Shown piece by piece: positions 46,848 through 55,544 of a stretch of DNA of 64,000 nucleotides. Numbering within the stretch: position 1 is the first letter of the stretch; the number at the start of each line of letters is the position of its first letter. The notes beneath the pieces are model-generated. The model made no database searches and was not told where the DNA came from. It saw only the letters and a program-made list of their open reading frames with translations. The stretch covers positions 62,251 through 126,250 of the forward strand of contig JAFFTF010000006.1 of NCBI GenBank assembly GCA_022803075.1, written 5' to 3'. This DNA comes from Micrococcales bacterium 31B (GTDB lineage: Bacteria; Actinomycetota; Actinomycetes; Actinomycetales; Dermabacteraceae). Both the position numbers and the translations under genes were made by a program.

Positions 46848-48242
46848 ATGTCGTCCCACCCCACCTCAAAACCCGGCCACGCGCCGGGGTCACCCCCACG
46901 ACCCACACGAGCGGCCGCCGGAGGCCGGGCCGAGGCCTGGCCCGTGCCGCGGCGCGTCACTGGTCTCGTCCTCGGCGCCTGCTGGCTCGCCATCCTGTCG
47001 GAGGGCTACGACGTCGGCGTGCTCGGCGCCGTGTTGCCCGCGCTCGCCGACGACCCGGCGTGGAACCTCACCCCACTCGAGCTCGGCGGTCTCGGCTCGT
47101 ACGCGCTCGTGGGCATGCTGATCGGTGCGCTGTTCATCGGCACCCTGAGCGACCGCAGGGGCCGCAAGGTCATGTTGCTGGTCTGCATGGCCATCTACAC
47201 GACCACCCAACTCGGGGCCGCGCTCGCGCCCACACCCGAAGTGTTTGGGCTGATGCGGTTCAGCGGCGGTCTCGGCATGGGCGGCGTGATACCCGTGGCG
47301 GCGGCGCTCACCATAGACTACTCGCCGCCCCGGCGGCGATCGCTGAACTACGCCATCATGTATTCCGGCTATTCCCTCGGTATCGTCGCGGCGGCCCTGG
47401 TCGCACTGGCGCTCGTTGCCGAGCATGGCTGGCGACTCGTCGTGGGGCTCGGCGCGGCCCCGGTCGTGCTGATTCCGCTCATCGCATGGCTGTTGCCCGA
47501 GTCGCTTGAGTCTCTCGAGAACCGCGGCCAGTCCGAACGCGCGCGGGCCCTCGCGGCGCGACTCGGCGTCGCACCCTATGTGCCGGCCGCGCAGGCATCG
47601 GCTGCCGCGTCGGCGGCCCCGGGGCAGCGGCGGGGCGGGGCGTGGCGCCACATTCTCGCGCAGCTCTTCGGGCCGGCGCACCTGCGCTCGACCCTGTGCT
47701 TCTGGATCTCGCTCTTCTGCGGTCTCCTGCTGGTCTACGGGCTGAACACGTGGCTGCCGTCGATCATGCGCGACGCGGGCTACGACCTGGGTTCGGCCCT
47801 CACGTTCCTGCTGGTATTCAGCCTCGCGTCGGCCGCGGGCGGTCTGGTGATCGGTGGCATCGCCGACCGCTTCGGTCAGCGCCCCGTGCTCGTCGTGTTT
47901 TACCTGTTGGGTGGCGCGGGCAGCCTGCTGCTCATGTTCGAAAACTCGATGTGGGTGAACCTCTCGCTGGTCGCGTTCGCGGGCATCGGGTCGATCTCGA
48001 CCTCGCTCGTGCTGACGGGGTATATCGCCGACTACTACCCGGCCAGTGCGCGCGCCACGGCCGCGGGCTGGGCGCTCAGTTTCGCGCGCATTGGCGCGAT
48101 CCTGGGCCCGGTGCTGGGTGGCTGGATCGCCGCCCTCAACGTCAGCGTGCAGTGGAACTTCATTGCGTTCGCGAGTGTCGCGGCGGTTGCCGGGCTCGCG
48201 GTCTGGTTGATTCCCGCGCGCAAGGCGGCGCTCGTGGGCTGA
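46848..48242 (+). CDS. MFS transporter, aromatic acid:H+ symporter (AAHS)-like
   Basis: A 464-residue twelve-segment carrier. Segment 1 reads LSEGYDVGVLGAVLPAL, matching the D-containing motif of AAHS carriers such as PcaK and BenK. Loop 2-3 is GTLSDRRGRKVMLL and loop 8-9 GGIADRFGQRPVLV. The first 35 residues are a Pro/Ala-rich cytoplasmic tail. AGGAGA precedes the ATG at 46848. A role in uptake of protocatechuate, 4-hydroxybenzoate or a similar acid would serve the pca genes 40 kb away, but substrate is inferred from family only. Confidence 0.82.
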   Translation: MSSHPTSKPGHAPGSPPRPTRAAAGGRAEAWPVPRRVTGLVLGACWLAILSEGYDVGVLGAVLPALADDPAWNLTPLELGGLGSYALVGMLIGALFIGTLSDRRGRKVMLLVCMAIYTTTQLGAALAPTPEVFGLMRFSGGLGMGGVIPVAAALTIDYSPPRRRSLNYAIMYSGYSLGIVAAALVALALVAEHGWRLVVGLGAAPVVLIPLIAWLLPESLESLENRGQSERARALAARLGVAPYVPAAQASAAASAAPGQRRGGAWRHILAQLFGPAHLRSTLCFWISLFCGLLLVYGLNTWLPSIMRDAGYDLGSALTFLLVFSLASAAGGLVIGGIADRFGQRPVLVVFYLLGGAGSLLLMFENSMWVNLSLVAFAGIGSISTSLVLTGYIADYYPASARATAAGWALSFARIGAILGPVLGGWIAALNVSVQWNFIAFASVAAVAGLAVWLIPARKAALVG

Positions 48243-48244
48243 GC

Positions 48245-48289
48245 GGGCGGCCGGCCGCGTTGGTGGCCGGACGCCTCGGGCGGCCGGCC
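48245..48289. repeat. Direct repeat GGGCGGCCGGCC after the AAHS-like gene
   Basis: The 12-bp unit occurs at 48245-48256 and 48278-48289, flanking a GGCCGGACGCC segment. Each contains the palindrome GGCCGGCC, so the stretch can form alternative hairpins and probably ends transcription. Confidence 0.6.
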
Positions 48290-48367
48290 ATCGCGTCGGC
48301 CCCCTTTGTCGTGTGCCATTCGCTTGCCGTTCGAGCGAATCCTGGGTCGCTTGGTGCGGGCTCGCCG

Positions 48368-48955
48368 CTACTCGGCGAGGCCGGCGAGGCGCTCGATTTC
48401 GCTGCGCAGCACGCCCTCGGCCCATTCCTGGCTGGGGCCGTTGTCGTTCAGCATGTGCAGCGCGAGGCCGTCGACGAGGGCCGTGAGACGCCGGGCCTCG
48501 TCGCTGCAACGCTCTGGGCTGAGTCGCGGGGCCACGTATGCGGTGAGGCTAGTGATGCCTCTGACGAGTTCCGAGTGCGCCTTGTCGCGAACGGAGGCGA
48601 GGCTCGGCAGCGAGGGCGCCTCCGCGACGAGCGCAAGATTCACCTGTAGTTCGGTGCGGGATTCGGGCGTGAGGGGTAACCCCTCGCGTAGCAGGGCGAC
48701 CGCCATGTCGATGGGGTTGTCGAGCAGGGGGAGTTGTTTAACGCGCGCCGCCGCTCGGCTCAGCATGAGCTCGGCGGAGAACTGCATGAGTTCGGCGCGC
48801 GTGGGGAACACGTGGCGCAGCGAGCCGACTGCGACCCCGGCCTGGGCGGCGACGGTGCGCACCGAGACGTGGCCGATGCCCTGGTCTCGCGCGACGGTCC
48901 ACACGGCCTCGGCGAGTTGGGTGCGGCGTGCGTCGAGGTCAATTTTCTTGGGCAT
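48368..48955 (-). CDS. TetR-family transcriptional repressor
   Basis: A 195-residue TetR-type protein. The helix-turn-helix spans about residues 10-55 with HVSVRTVAAQAGVAVGSLRH and VFPTRAELM. The ligand domain is unconserved. ATG at 48955 is chosen because MPKKIDLDARR is a typical TetR start; an ATG 15 nt upstream would fall inside the palindrome. It is divergent from a membrane-protein gene, and a 7-4-7 palindrome lies directly between them, so it probably represses itself and that gene. Confidence 0.87.
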   Translation of the reverse strand: MPKKIDLDARRTQLAEAVWTVARDQGIGHVSVRTVAAQAGVAVGSLRHVFPTRAELMQFSAELMLSRAAARVKQLPLLDNPIDMAVALLREGLPLTPESRTELQVNLALVAEAPSLPSLASVRDKAHSELVRGITSLTAYVAPRLSPERCSDEARRLTALVDGLALHMLNDNGPSQEWAEGVLRSEIERLAGLAE

Positions 48956-48963
48956 GTTGCATG

Positions 48964-48981
48964 GTAGCACAAACGTGCTAC
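48964..48981. promoter_or_regulatory. GTAGCAC-N4-GTGCTAC operator, TetR-type
   Basis: A perfect palindrome with 7-bp arms lies 9 nt upstream of the TetR-type start and 45 nt before the membrane-protein start. A further half-like site GTTAGCACG lies at 48991-48999. The position suits repression of both genes. Confidence 0.7.
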
Positions 48982-49025
48982 TATGGATTTTGTTAGCACG
49001 ACCGTATCAATTAAGGAGTGTTGTC

Positions 49026-49568
49026 ATGCTGATCGCCGTCATCCTTGCGTGCGAGGTCATGTTCTGGGTGTTTCTCGTCGCGGGTCTCGTCGCGCGCTAC
49101 CTCATGCGCAAGCAGCGACTCGGCGGCATCCTCCTCGCGCTCGCTCCCACGGTAGACCTCGTGCTCATCACCGTCACGGCGCTCGACCTGCGCTCGGGCG
49201 CGAACGCCTCGTTCGCGCACATACTCTCGGCTCTCTACATCGGCGTCTCGGTGGCCTACGGTCATGACATGGTGCGCTGGCTCGACCAGCGCTTCGCCCG
49301 CAAGTACGCGGGCGGCCCTGCTCCCCTGGAACTCTTTGGCGCCGACTACGCCCGACTCTGCTGGCGCCGCGTCGTGAAGACCACGCTGGCCATGGGCATA
49401 GCGACGGCCATCCTGCTCGCGCTCTCGTGGATCGCCGTGAACCCGGCCCAGGTCGAGGTGCTGCAGAGCAAGTTCGGCATCCTCGCCCTTGTCGTGGGCA
49501 TTGAGGTTTTCGTGGCGGTCGGCTACACGATCTGGCCTCGTCGCGCAAAGGTCGCAGCGGCGGCCTAA
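49026..49568 (+). CDS. Membrane protein under TetR-type control, unknown function
   Basis: A 180-residue integral membrane protein with about five hydrophobic segments: 3-24, 33-50, 63-76, 114-132 and 145-165. A basic loop RWLDQRFARKYAGGPAP lies in the middle. AAGGAG precedes the ATG. I do not recognise the family with confidence. Its divergent TetR-type neighbour and operator suggest induction by a toxic or membrane-active compound, but the protein is too small to be a standard exporter alone. Confidence 0.65.
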   Translation: MLIAVILACEVMFWVFLVAGLVARYLMRKQRLGGILLALAPTVDLVLITVTALDLRSGANASFAHILSALYIGVSVAYGHDMVRWLDQRFARKYAGGPAPLELFGADYARLCWRRVVKTTLAMGIATAILLALSWIAVNPAQVEVLQSKFGILALVVGIEVFVAVGYTIWPRRAKVAAAA

Positions 49569-49608
49569 GCGTCACGCCCGCGGGTGTCGCGTCACGCCCG
49601 CGGGTGTC
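49569..49608. repeat. 20-bp perfect tandem duplication at the 3' end of the DHFR-like gene
   Basis: GCGTCACGCCCGCGGGTGTC is present twice, at 49569-49588 and 49589-49608. The second copy contains the last codons and stop of the minus-strand reductase gene; the first is an exact copy beyond the stop. Confidence 0.95.
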
Positions 49609-50251
49609 GCGTAAACGTGAGGTGCGTGACCCCGCTGGACGAGGTCACCGACTCCACGTCGAAGCGCTGCTCAAGCCCCTCCAGGCCCTCCCATAACCGT
49701 TCCCCCCGACCCAAGATGATCGGCACGACGGCGAGGTGCATCTCGTCGATGAGGTCGGCCTCGAGAAACTGCCGCACCGTGCTGACGCCCCCGCCGATGC
49801 GCACGTCGAGACCGCCCCCGAGTTCGCGGGCGAGCCGCAGCGCCTCCGCGGGCTCGGCAGCAACGAAATGGAAGGTCGTGCCGCCCTCCATCTCGAGCGG
49901 TTCGCGCACCTGGTGCGTGAGCACCACGACTGGGGTATGAAAGGGAGGATTCTCGCCCCACCAGCCCCGCCACGCGGCGTCCGGCCAGGGTTCCGACTGC
50001 GGAGCAAACTTGTGCCGCCCCATGATCTCGGCGCCAATGCCGTCGGCCCAGCGACCGGCGAAGGCCTCGTCGAGGCCGACCGTGCCGGCTCCCTCGCCAT
50101 GCAGTCCCATGCGCCGAAACGTGCGCGTGGGAAAAGCCCACTGCATCAGCCGCGCGCCCGCATGACCGAATGGCGCGTCGAGCGACTGGCCCTCGCCCAC
50201 GCCGAAGCCATCGAGCGAAATCGAAAAGTTGTGTACCCGAACGCGAGACAT
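49592..50251 (-). CDS. DHFR/RibD C-terminal-like reductase
   Basis: A 219-residue protein of the dihydrofolate-reductase-like family (YyaP/RibD_C). The start VRVHNFSISLDGFG, the central EIMGRHKF segment and GGLDVRIGGGVSTVRQFLEA with DEMHLAVVPIILGRGERLW follow the family pattern. It probably uses NADPH, but the substrate is unknown; these are not true folate reductases. It lies before a universal stress protein gene on the same strand. Confidence 0.85.
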   Translation of the reverse strand: MSRVRVHNFSISLDGFGVGEGQSLDAPFGHAGARLMQWAFPTRTFRRMGLHGEGAGTVGLDEAFAGRWADGIGAEIMGRHKFAPQSEPWPDAAWRGWWGENPPFHTPVVVLTHQVREPLEMEGGTTFHFVAAEPAEALRLARELGGGLDVRIGGGVSTVRQFLEADLIDEMHLAVVPIILGRGERLWEGLEGLEQRFDVESVTSSSGVTHLTFTRHPRA

Positions 50252-50278
50252 GCTGCTCCTGTGGTGTGAATAAAGCGG

Positions 50279-50710
50279 TTACTTGGCGGTCTTGACGATC
50301 AGCACGTCGCACGGCGCATTGTGGGCCACGCTGCTGGCGACGCTGCCGAGCAGGCGCCCGAGGCCCCTCATGCCCACGTTGCCGACCACGAGCAGGGTGG
50401 CCTTACTGCGGGCGGCCTCCTGCGTGAGCGCGTCCTGCGGTTTGCCCTGCACGGCGAGGGCGCGCACGGAGAGGTCGGGGTGCTCGAGGCCCAACTTGGC
50501 CGCGACATGGGCGGCCAGACGCTGGGCCTGGTCTGCGTCGTTGAGCTCCCAGGTGTCTCCGCCCACCTTGACGATCTCGTTGTTGTCTCGAGCGTGTGCG
50601 GTGAGCACTATCAATTCGGCGTCGAGGCTCATGGCCAGGGCAGCCGCGCGCGATGCGGCCCTAAAGGCGGTGTCTCCACCGTCGACTCCTACAATCACGC
50701 ATTCAGTCAT
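50279..50710 (-). CDS. Universal stress protein (UspA family)
   Basis: A 143-residue single-domain Usp. The start IVGVDGGDTAFRAASRAA and the ATP-binding motif G-2x-G-9x-G(S) in GNVGMRGLGRLLGSVASSV show an ATP-binding type. GAGGAGG precedes the ATG at 50710. Such proteins are induced in stress or slow growth. A 27-nt gap leads from its stop to the start region of the reductase gene. Confidence 0.92.
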   Translation of the reverse strand: MTECVIVGVDGGDTAFRAASRAAALAMSLDAELIVLTAHARDNNEIVKVGGDTWELNDADQAQRLAAHVAAKLGLEHPDLSVRALAVQGKPQDALTQEAARSKATLLVVGNVGMRGLGRLLGSVASSVAHNAPCDVLIVKTAK

Positions 50711-50823
50711 ACGTCCTCCTCGACGCGCCGCCTGTGGGCGGATGAGTGAAAACCGCGCCGGGAGGGTTGCCACCAGCGCAGTGACACCACTATGCACCAC
50801 CCACGCGTGGCGCGTGCGGGCAT

Positions 50824-50866
50824 AAAAAAAGAACCCCCGCGATGTAGAAGCTACGCGAGGGTTCAG
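50824..50866 (-). terminator. Intrinsic terminator of the tRNA cluster
   Basis: On the minus strand GAACCCTCGCGTAG pairs with CTA-CATCGCGGGGGTTC with minor mismatch, followed by seven T. It directly follows tRNA-Phe and ends the Glu-Asp-Phe cluster. Confidence 0.85.
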
Positions 50867-50939
50867 TGGCTCCGACCGGCGTCGATCCGGTGACCTTTCG
50901 ATTTTCAGTCGAACGCTCTACCAACTGAGCTACAGAGCC
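50867..50939 (-). tRNA. tRNA-Phe (GAA)
   Basis: A 73-nt cloverleaf. Acceptor GGCTCTG pairs with CGGAGCC and the discriminator is A. The anticodon loop is CTGAAAA, giving GAA. D-arm GCTC/GAGC and T-arm ACCGG/CCGGT are intact. No CCA is encoded. Confidence 0.95.
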
Positions 50940-51001
50940 GTGAGTTGCGAACAACTCACTGACGCGAAAAGCCCTCCCGAAGAAGGGCTTTTGACGTCTG
51001 G

Positions 51002-51075
51002 CGACCCTGACGGGACTTGAACCCGCGACCTCCGCCGTGACAGGGCGGCGCGCTAACCAACTGCGCTACAGGGCC
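51002..51075 (-). tRNA. tRNA-Asp (GTC)
   Basis: A 74-nt cloverleaf. Acceptor GGCCCTG pairs with CAGGGTC (one G-U), with discriminator G. The anticodon loop is CTGTCAC, giving GTC. The T-loop is GGGTTCAAGTCCC. No CCA is encoded. Confidence 0.95.
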
Positions 51076-51210
51076 TCGATTTCTAGATTACTCTAGAGGC
51101 TTTCATGGTGTCTACCAGGCGTTTTACCGCTTGGTCACGCTTAACCACTTTACTGCATTTTTCGGTTTATGCAAGTTGACCGTTCAGTCATCTGCGTCAC
51201 CCGAATTGCG

Positions 51211-51283
51211 TACCCCCAGCGGGATTCGAACCCGCGCTACTGCCGTGAAAGGGCAGCGTCCTAGGCCGCTAAACGATGGGGGC
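51211..51283 (-). tRNA. tRNA-Glu (TTC)
   Basis: A 73-nt cloverleaf. Acceptor GCCCCCA pairs with TGGGGGT, with discriminator A. The anticodon loop is CTTTCAC, giving TTC. The T-loop is CGGGTTCGAATCCCG. It is the first of the three co-oriented tRNA genes. Confidence 0.95.
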
Positions 51284-51551
51284 TTAGAAGTCATCCCTCA
51301 AAGCAGTGCTCTTTGGTTCGACCTAGAAATAGTAGGGTGAAAACGGCCCCCAATGCAAAACCGCGCGCGAGCGAATCGGGGACGCCCCCTCTCCCCGCGC
51401 CCTCTCGGCCTCCATCCGCGTGGCCGGGCCACCGCCGCCGATGCCCCGGCGACCACTCAAACCTCCAGGTCAAGCGCGGGACCTCGCGTCCGCCCCGCCG
51501 CCCCTGTGTCAACCCAGGCGCGGGCCCCGGCGACCTCCGCAGTGGTGGACC

Positions 51552-52214
51552 TCACGCCTCCGTGATGCCCGCGTCGTGCGCGATCAGCGCGATTTGCACC
51601 CGATTCGAGCAGCCCAGCTTGCTCAACAGCTTCGACACGTGGGCCTTCACGGTCGCCTCGCTCATGTACAGGTGAGAACCGATCTCGGCATTCGAATAAC
51701 CCTGACCGACCTCGCCCAGCACGGCCATTTCGCGTTCCGTGAGGTTGCTGAAATCCACTCCAGGCCGGTTCGAATTCGCGGTCGCGGCAGCGGCGAGGTG
51801 GTCGATCATGCGCTTGGTCACGCCTGGGCTCAGTGTCGCTCCGCCGCGCGCGACCTCCTTGACTGCGGCCACCAGCGCCAGCGGGGGAGTGTCCTTCAGC
51901 AAGAACCCGTCGGCACCATTTTGGAGCGCCTCAATCACATACTCATCGAGGTCGAACGTCGTGAGCATGATGACGCGCGGAGGCTTGGGCATGGCCATCA
52001 CCGACTTCAGCGCGCGCAGCCCGTCCATTTGCGGCATGCGCACGTCCATCAAGACGACGTCGGGAAAGTGGGCCTGAATCATGGGCACCGCGTGGACACC
52101 GTCGTCGGCCTCCGCCACGATGTCGATCTCAGGGTCGCTGCCGACAATCATTGACAGGCCGGCGCGCACGAGGGCGTCATCGTCGACGATCGCGGCGCGA
52201 ATGCGGTTTTCCAT
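51552..52214 (-). CDS. NarL/LuxR-type response regulator
   Basis: A 220-residue two-domain regulator. The receiver has the acidic pair in IVDDDALV, phospho-acceptor Asp57 in VVLMDVRMP, and the switch Lys in LLKDTPP. The C-terminal LuxR-type helix-turn-helix reads LTEREMAVLGEVGQG then EIGSHLYMSEATVKAHVSKL. It follows the sensor kinase gene by 21 nt and is surely its partner. The divergent ABC exporter operon is its likely target. Confidence 0.94.
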   Translation of the reverse strand: MENRIRAAIVDDDALVRAGLSMIVGSDPEIDIVAEADDGVHAVPMIQAHFPDVVLMDVRMPQMDGLRALKSVMAMPKPPRVIMLTTFDLDEYVIEALQNGADGFLLKDTPPLALVAAVKEVARGGATLSPGVTKRMIDHLAAAATANSNRPGVDFSNLTEREMAVLGEVGQGYSNAEIGSHLYMSEATVKAHVSKLLSKLGCSNRVQIALIAHDAGITEA

Positions 52215-52235
52215 GGGTTCTCCCTTGCTGATGAA

Positions 52236-53516
52236 TTAACTCAATGTGTCGCGGGTCCAGGGCACTTCGGCGTGCACGACGAAGTAGCCGTCGAGGGCGC
52301 CCGCCCGTAGCGTGCCCCCGTTCAACTCCACCCGTTCGCGTAGGCCCGCGAGGCCCATGCCGGAGCCCGGCAGCTGGGTGATCTGGCCGACGGGCAGCGC
52401 GTTGCGCACCTCGACGCTCAGTGCCTCGCCCGGGCTGCCTGCGAGGGTGATGGTGACGAGCGTGTGGGTGGCGTGCTTGTGCACGTTGGTGAGGGATTCT
52501 TGCAGCACCCGGTGCACCGTGCGGCTGAGCGCGTCGGGCAGTTCGCTGGGCACCTGATACTTGGGGTCAATGTAGTTTTGCAGCCGCACCCGCACTCCCG
52601 CCGCCTGCGTCGAATGCACCAGTTCCAGCACGTCCTCCCACGTGGCCTGCGGTGCCCGCTCGCCCCCGTCGGCGTCCCGCAAGACGCCCAGGACGCCGCG
52701 GAGCTCGGTAAGCGCCTGGGTCGCGGTCTGGCGAATCAACGCCGCGCTGGCCTGCACCTTCTCGGGGGCCACCTGGGCCTGCACCTCCAGGCCGCCCGCG
52801 TGCAGCGCGATGAGCGAGATCTTGTGGGCCACAATGTCATGCATTTCGCGCGCGATGCGGGTGCGCTCGGCGGTGCGGGCCTGAGCGGCCTGCGAGAACT
52901 GGGTATTCTCGGCGCGCGCGGCGCGGTCTTGGTAACTGTGCAGCAGGTCGCGGCGGGCGCCGGTATAGAGGCCGATGCCGGCCCATACCGCGTAGAGCAC
53001 GATGATGCCCACGACCGAGATCAGCGCGTTGTCGCGGGTGCCGATCACGTTGGCTAGCGACGCGGCATAGGCGAGGCACGTGACCGCCACGAGACGCCAG
53101 CTGAGCCCAAGGGTGCCCACCACGAAGACGCACGCCGCCGAGACCACCGCGTTTTGGGAGACCACGTCTGCGGCCACCACGACAAACGGCAGCCAGCGCA
53201 CATATCGGTAGCGATACCAGAGACACCCGGTCAGCGCGATGCCGACGACGGACCCCACAGCGACGAGTCCGTCACTGCCGGCTCGATAAAGCAGACCGAG
53301 ATCGGCGTAGTCCACCCGGGAACTGGTCGTGTACGTGACCCACACGATGACCGAATAGGCCACGCCGAGCGCCATGAGCGACACCTGGGCCAACAGACCC
53401 GGTTGATGGGGTGGGCGCTGCAGAGACTCCGACTTCAACAGGCGCTGTGAGTCGCCAAAGGTCGACCTGAGGGGGCGTCGAGCGCGCCGAGTAGCGCGGT
53501 GCAGGCGTCGGAACAT
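52236..53516 (-). CDS. Sensor histidine kinase, HisKA_3 type
   Basis: A 426-residue membrane kinase. About five hydrophobic segments lie between residues 42 and 188, with no large external domain, so it probably senses an event in or at the membrane. The dimerisation helix carries the phospho-His in TRIAREMHDIVAHKI near residue 232. The ATPase part shows QESLTNVHKHA and GSGMGLAGLRERVEL. AGGAGG precedes the ATG. This resembles DesK/LiaS-like kinases that respond to membrane or antibiotic stress and control ABC exporters. Confidence 0.92.
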   Translation of the reverse strand: MFRRLHRATRRARRPLRSTFGDSQRLLKSESLQRPPHQPGLLAQVSLMALGVAYSVIVWVTYTTSSRVDYADLGLLYRAGSDGLVAVGSVVGIALTGCLWYRYRYVRWLPFVVVAADVVSQNAVVSAACVFVVGTLGLSWRLVAVTCLAYAASLANVIGTRDNALISVVGIIVLYAVWAGIGLYTGARRDLLHSYQDRAARAENTQFSQAAQARTAERTRIAREMHDIVAHKISLIALHAGGLEVQAQVAPEKVQASAALIRQTATQALTELRGVLGVLRDADGGERAPQATWEDVLELVHSTQAAGVRVRLQNYIDPKYQVPSELPDALSRTVHRVLQESLTNVHKHATHTLVTITLAGSPGEALSVEVRNALPVGQITQLPGSGMGLAGLRERVELNGGTLRAGALDGYFVVHAEVPWTRDTLS

Positions 53517-53680
53517 GGCGCCTCCTTGCTGCGTACTGGCCGGTCATAACTTTTTGCCGGTCCCAACCCGACATCAGTAGACTTCACCATACTCGCAGGG
53601 GCGGATAGAACGACTTTAGTTACTTATCTGCAGACCAAGGGCAGGGGCTTGGCCTGGACACCGGAGTGCATCATAGAAAC

Positions 53681-54571
53681 ATGCTTAAGGTAGAAAATCT
53701 CACGCGCCGCTACGGTAACTTCGTAGCCGCCAACGACGTCTCATTCGAGTGCAAACCCGGCACTATCACGGGCTTCCTCGGGCCTAATGGCGCGGGCAAA
53801 TCGACCACGCTACGCATGATCACGGGCCTTACCCCTCCCCACGGCGGCCACTCCACGTTCAACGGAGTCGCCTACAAAGACATGCCCAACCCGGGGCGTG
53901 TCGTCGGCGTCATGCTCGACGCCTCGGCGCAGCACGCGGGTCGCACGGGTCTCGAAACCCTCGAGCTCGCGGCGATGGTGCAGGGCCTGCCCAAGCGGCG
54001 CGCCAAAGAAATGCTCGACATCGTGGGCCTGCACGACGGCGCCAAGCGCCGCGTGAAGCAGTTCTCTCTCGGCATGCGCCAGCGTCTCGGCATCGGGGCT
54101 GCCCTGCTCGGCTCCCCCCAGTTCTTGATCCTCGACGAGCCCGCCAATGGTCTCGACCCCGAGGGCATTCGTTGGATGCGCCACCTGCTGCTCGATTTCG
54201 CTGCCCGCGGCGGCACGGTCTTACTGTCGAGTCACCTGCTGCATGAGGTGCAGGCCACGGTCGACGAACTCGTCGTGATCGGCCGCGGCCAGATCGTGGC
54301 GCAGGGGCACATGAAAGACCTCCTGCGCGGCGAGGGCACCGTCGTGCGCTCGAGCGATGATGCGGCCCTGGCCCGGGCCCTGCAGGCGCACGGGCTCGCT
54401 GTGGCCCCCCGCCCGGACGGCGGCATTGCCGTGAACGCCGAGGCCGACCAGGTGGGCGCGATTGCCCTCGAGGCGTGCGTGGCCCTGCGCGAACTGCGCG
54501 GTGGAGACGGACGCGGCCTCGAAGACCTTTACTTCCATCTGACCAGCGATTCCGATCGTGCCGCTGCCTAA
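53681..54571 (+). CDS. ABC exporter ATP-binding protein
   Basis: A 296-residue ATPase of the drug/bacitracin-type export class. Walker A GPNGAGKST is at residues 34-42, signature FSLGMRQRLGIGAAL near 128, Walker B FLILDEPANGLDPEG, and the switch His in SSHLLHEV. The last 80 residues form the usual extra C-terminal domain. The ATG at 53681 is chosen over a GTG 15 nt upstream. It lies 9 nt before its permease gene and diverges from a two-component system. Confidence 0.92.
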   Translation: MLKVENLTRRYGNFVAANDVSFECKPGTITGFLGPNGAGKSTTLRMITGLTPPHGGHSTFNGVAYKDMPNPGRVVGVMLDASAQHAGRTGLETLELAAMVQGLPKRRAKEMLDIVGLHDGAKRRVKQFSLGMRQRLGIGAALLGSPQFLILDEPANGLDPEGIRWMRHLLLDFAARGGTVLLSSHLLHEVQATVDELVVIGRGQIVAQGHMKDLLRGEGTVVRSSDDAALARALQAHGLAVAPRPDGGIAVNAEADQVGAIALEACVALRELRGGDGRGLEDLYFHLTSDSDRAAA

Positions 54572-54580
54572 GGAGCCAAC

Positions 54581-55396
54581 ATGACCACCACCCTGCAAAA
54601 GCCTGCCCCCTCGGCGTCCAATGCTCTAGACCCGCGCTCGTTCAACGGCGCATCATTCGCCAAACTCACGCTCATCGAAATGCGCAAGAGCCTGAACACG
54701 CGCTCCGGTCGCAGCATCGTCATTATCTGCGCGGCCTTAGTTCTCTTGGTCGCCGTCATCGCGTACTTCAACGACACCGTGACCAGGCCGGCGGAGTTCA
54801 GCGAGTACGTCGGGTACATGCCGATGCCCGCGGTGCAGATCTTCCCGGTCATCGCCATCATGGGCATGACCGCCGAGTGGTCGGCCCGGGCCGCTTTGGT
54901 AACGTTTACCCTTAGCCCCTCGCGGGCCAAGGTGCTCGCGGCCAAGATTGTCGGATCGATCGTGCTGGGCGCGCTCATGTATGCGTTCAGCGTGCTGGTG
55001 ACGATCGGCTACACCGCGCTGAAGGGCGCCACCTCTGGGTTTGGCATGACCTTCGCCAACGCGGGCGAGGCCCTCGCTTCGGGCGGACTCACGTTTCTGA
55101 TCTCTGTGCTGTTTGGTATCGCCCTGGGAGCCTGCATCGCGAATACCGCGGGCGCGATCGTGCTGTACTTCCTCGTGCCTATCGCGATCTCGATCGTGTT
55201 CGGAATCGCGAATGGCTTCCAAGTGGATTGGCTCATTACGACCATTGATTACATTAACTGGCAGATCAACACGGCCATGATCGCCGCCCGCGAGTTTAGC
55301 GGCCACGAGGCGCAGATCGCCGTTACGGCGGCTGTGTACGTCGTGATTCCGCTGATCATCGGCATCTTCATGACCATGAAGCGCGAAGTGAAGTAA
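54581..55396 (+). CDS. ABC exporter permease (ABC-2 type)
   Basis: A 271-residue ABC-2-type permease with six membrane segments at about residues 45-66, 84-105, 126-148, 167-190, 195-215 and 240-265. A short polar head precedes them. It pairs with the upstream ATPase as an exporter of unknown substrate, probably a peptide antibiotic or lipid in view of the adjacent sensor kinase. GGAG precedes the ATG. A long hairpin follows. Confidence 0.9.
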   Translation: MTTTLQKPAPSASNALDPRSFNGASFAKLTLIEMRKSLNTRSGRSIVIICAALVLLVAVIAYFNDTVTRPAEFSEYVGYMPMPAVQIFPVIAIMGMTAEWSARAALVTFTLSPSRAKVLAAKIVGSIVLGALMYAFSVLVTIGYTALKGATSGFGMTFANAGEALASGGLTFLISVLFGIALGACIANTAGAIVLYFLVPIAISIVFGIANGFQVDWLITTIDYINWQINTAMIAAREFSGHEAQIAVTAAVYVVIPLIIGIFMTMKREVK

Positions 55397-55421
55397 CCGC
55401 CGAACTTCAGCACCTTAAGCC

Positions 55422-55459
55422 AGCGGGCCCGTCGAACACTCACCATCGACGGGCCCGCT
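55422..55459 (+). terminator. Terminator of the ABC exporter operon
   Basis: AGCGGGCCCGTCGA (55422-55435) pairs perfectly with 55446-55459 around a 10-nt loop, then CTT. It lies 26 nt after the permease stop. Confidence 0.8.
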
Positions 55460-55544
55460 TCATGTCTTGTTACCGTGACCAGCACGCGCCCAAGCCCAGG
55501 TGACATGGGTAGCATGGTGGTCCTGTCACCGATGAGAGGCACTC

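Noticed and set aside
46890-48509. Open frame of 539 codons on the minus strand opposite the AAHS-like transporter
   Set aside because: Arg/Gln/Glu-rich composition without any domain; the plus-strand transporter is clear.
51131-51340. Open frame of 69 codons over tRNA-Glu
   Set aside because: It is produced by the tRNA gene sequence itself and has no start signals.
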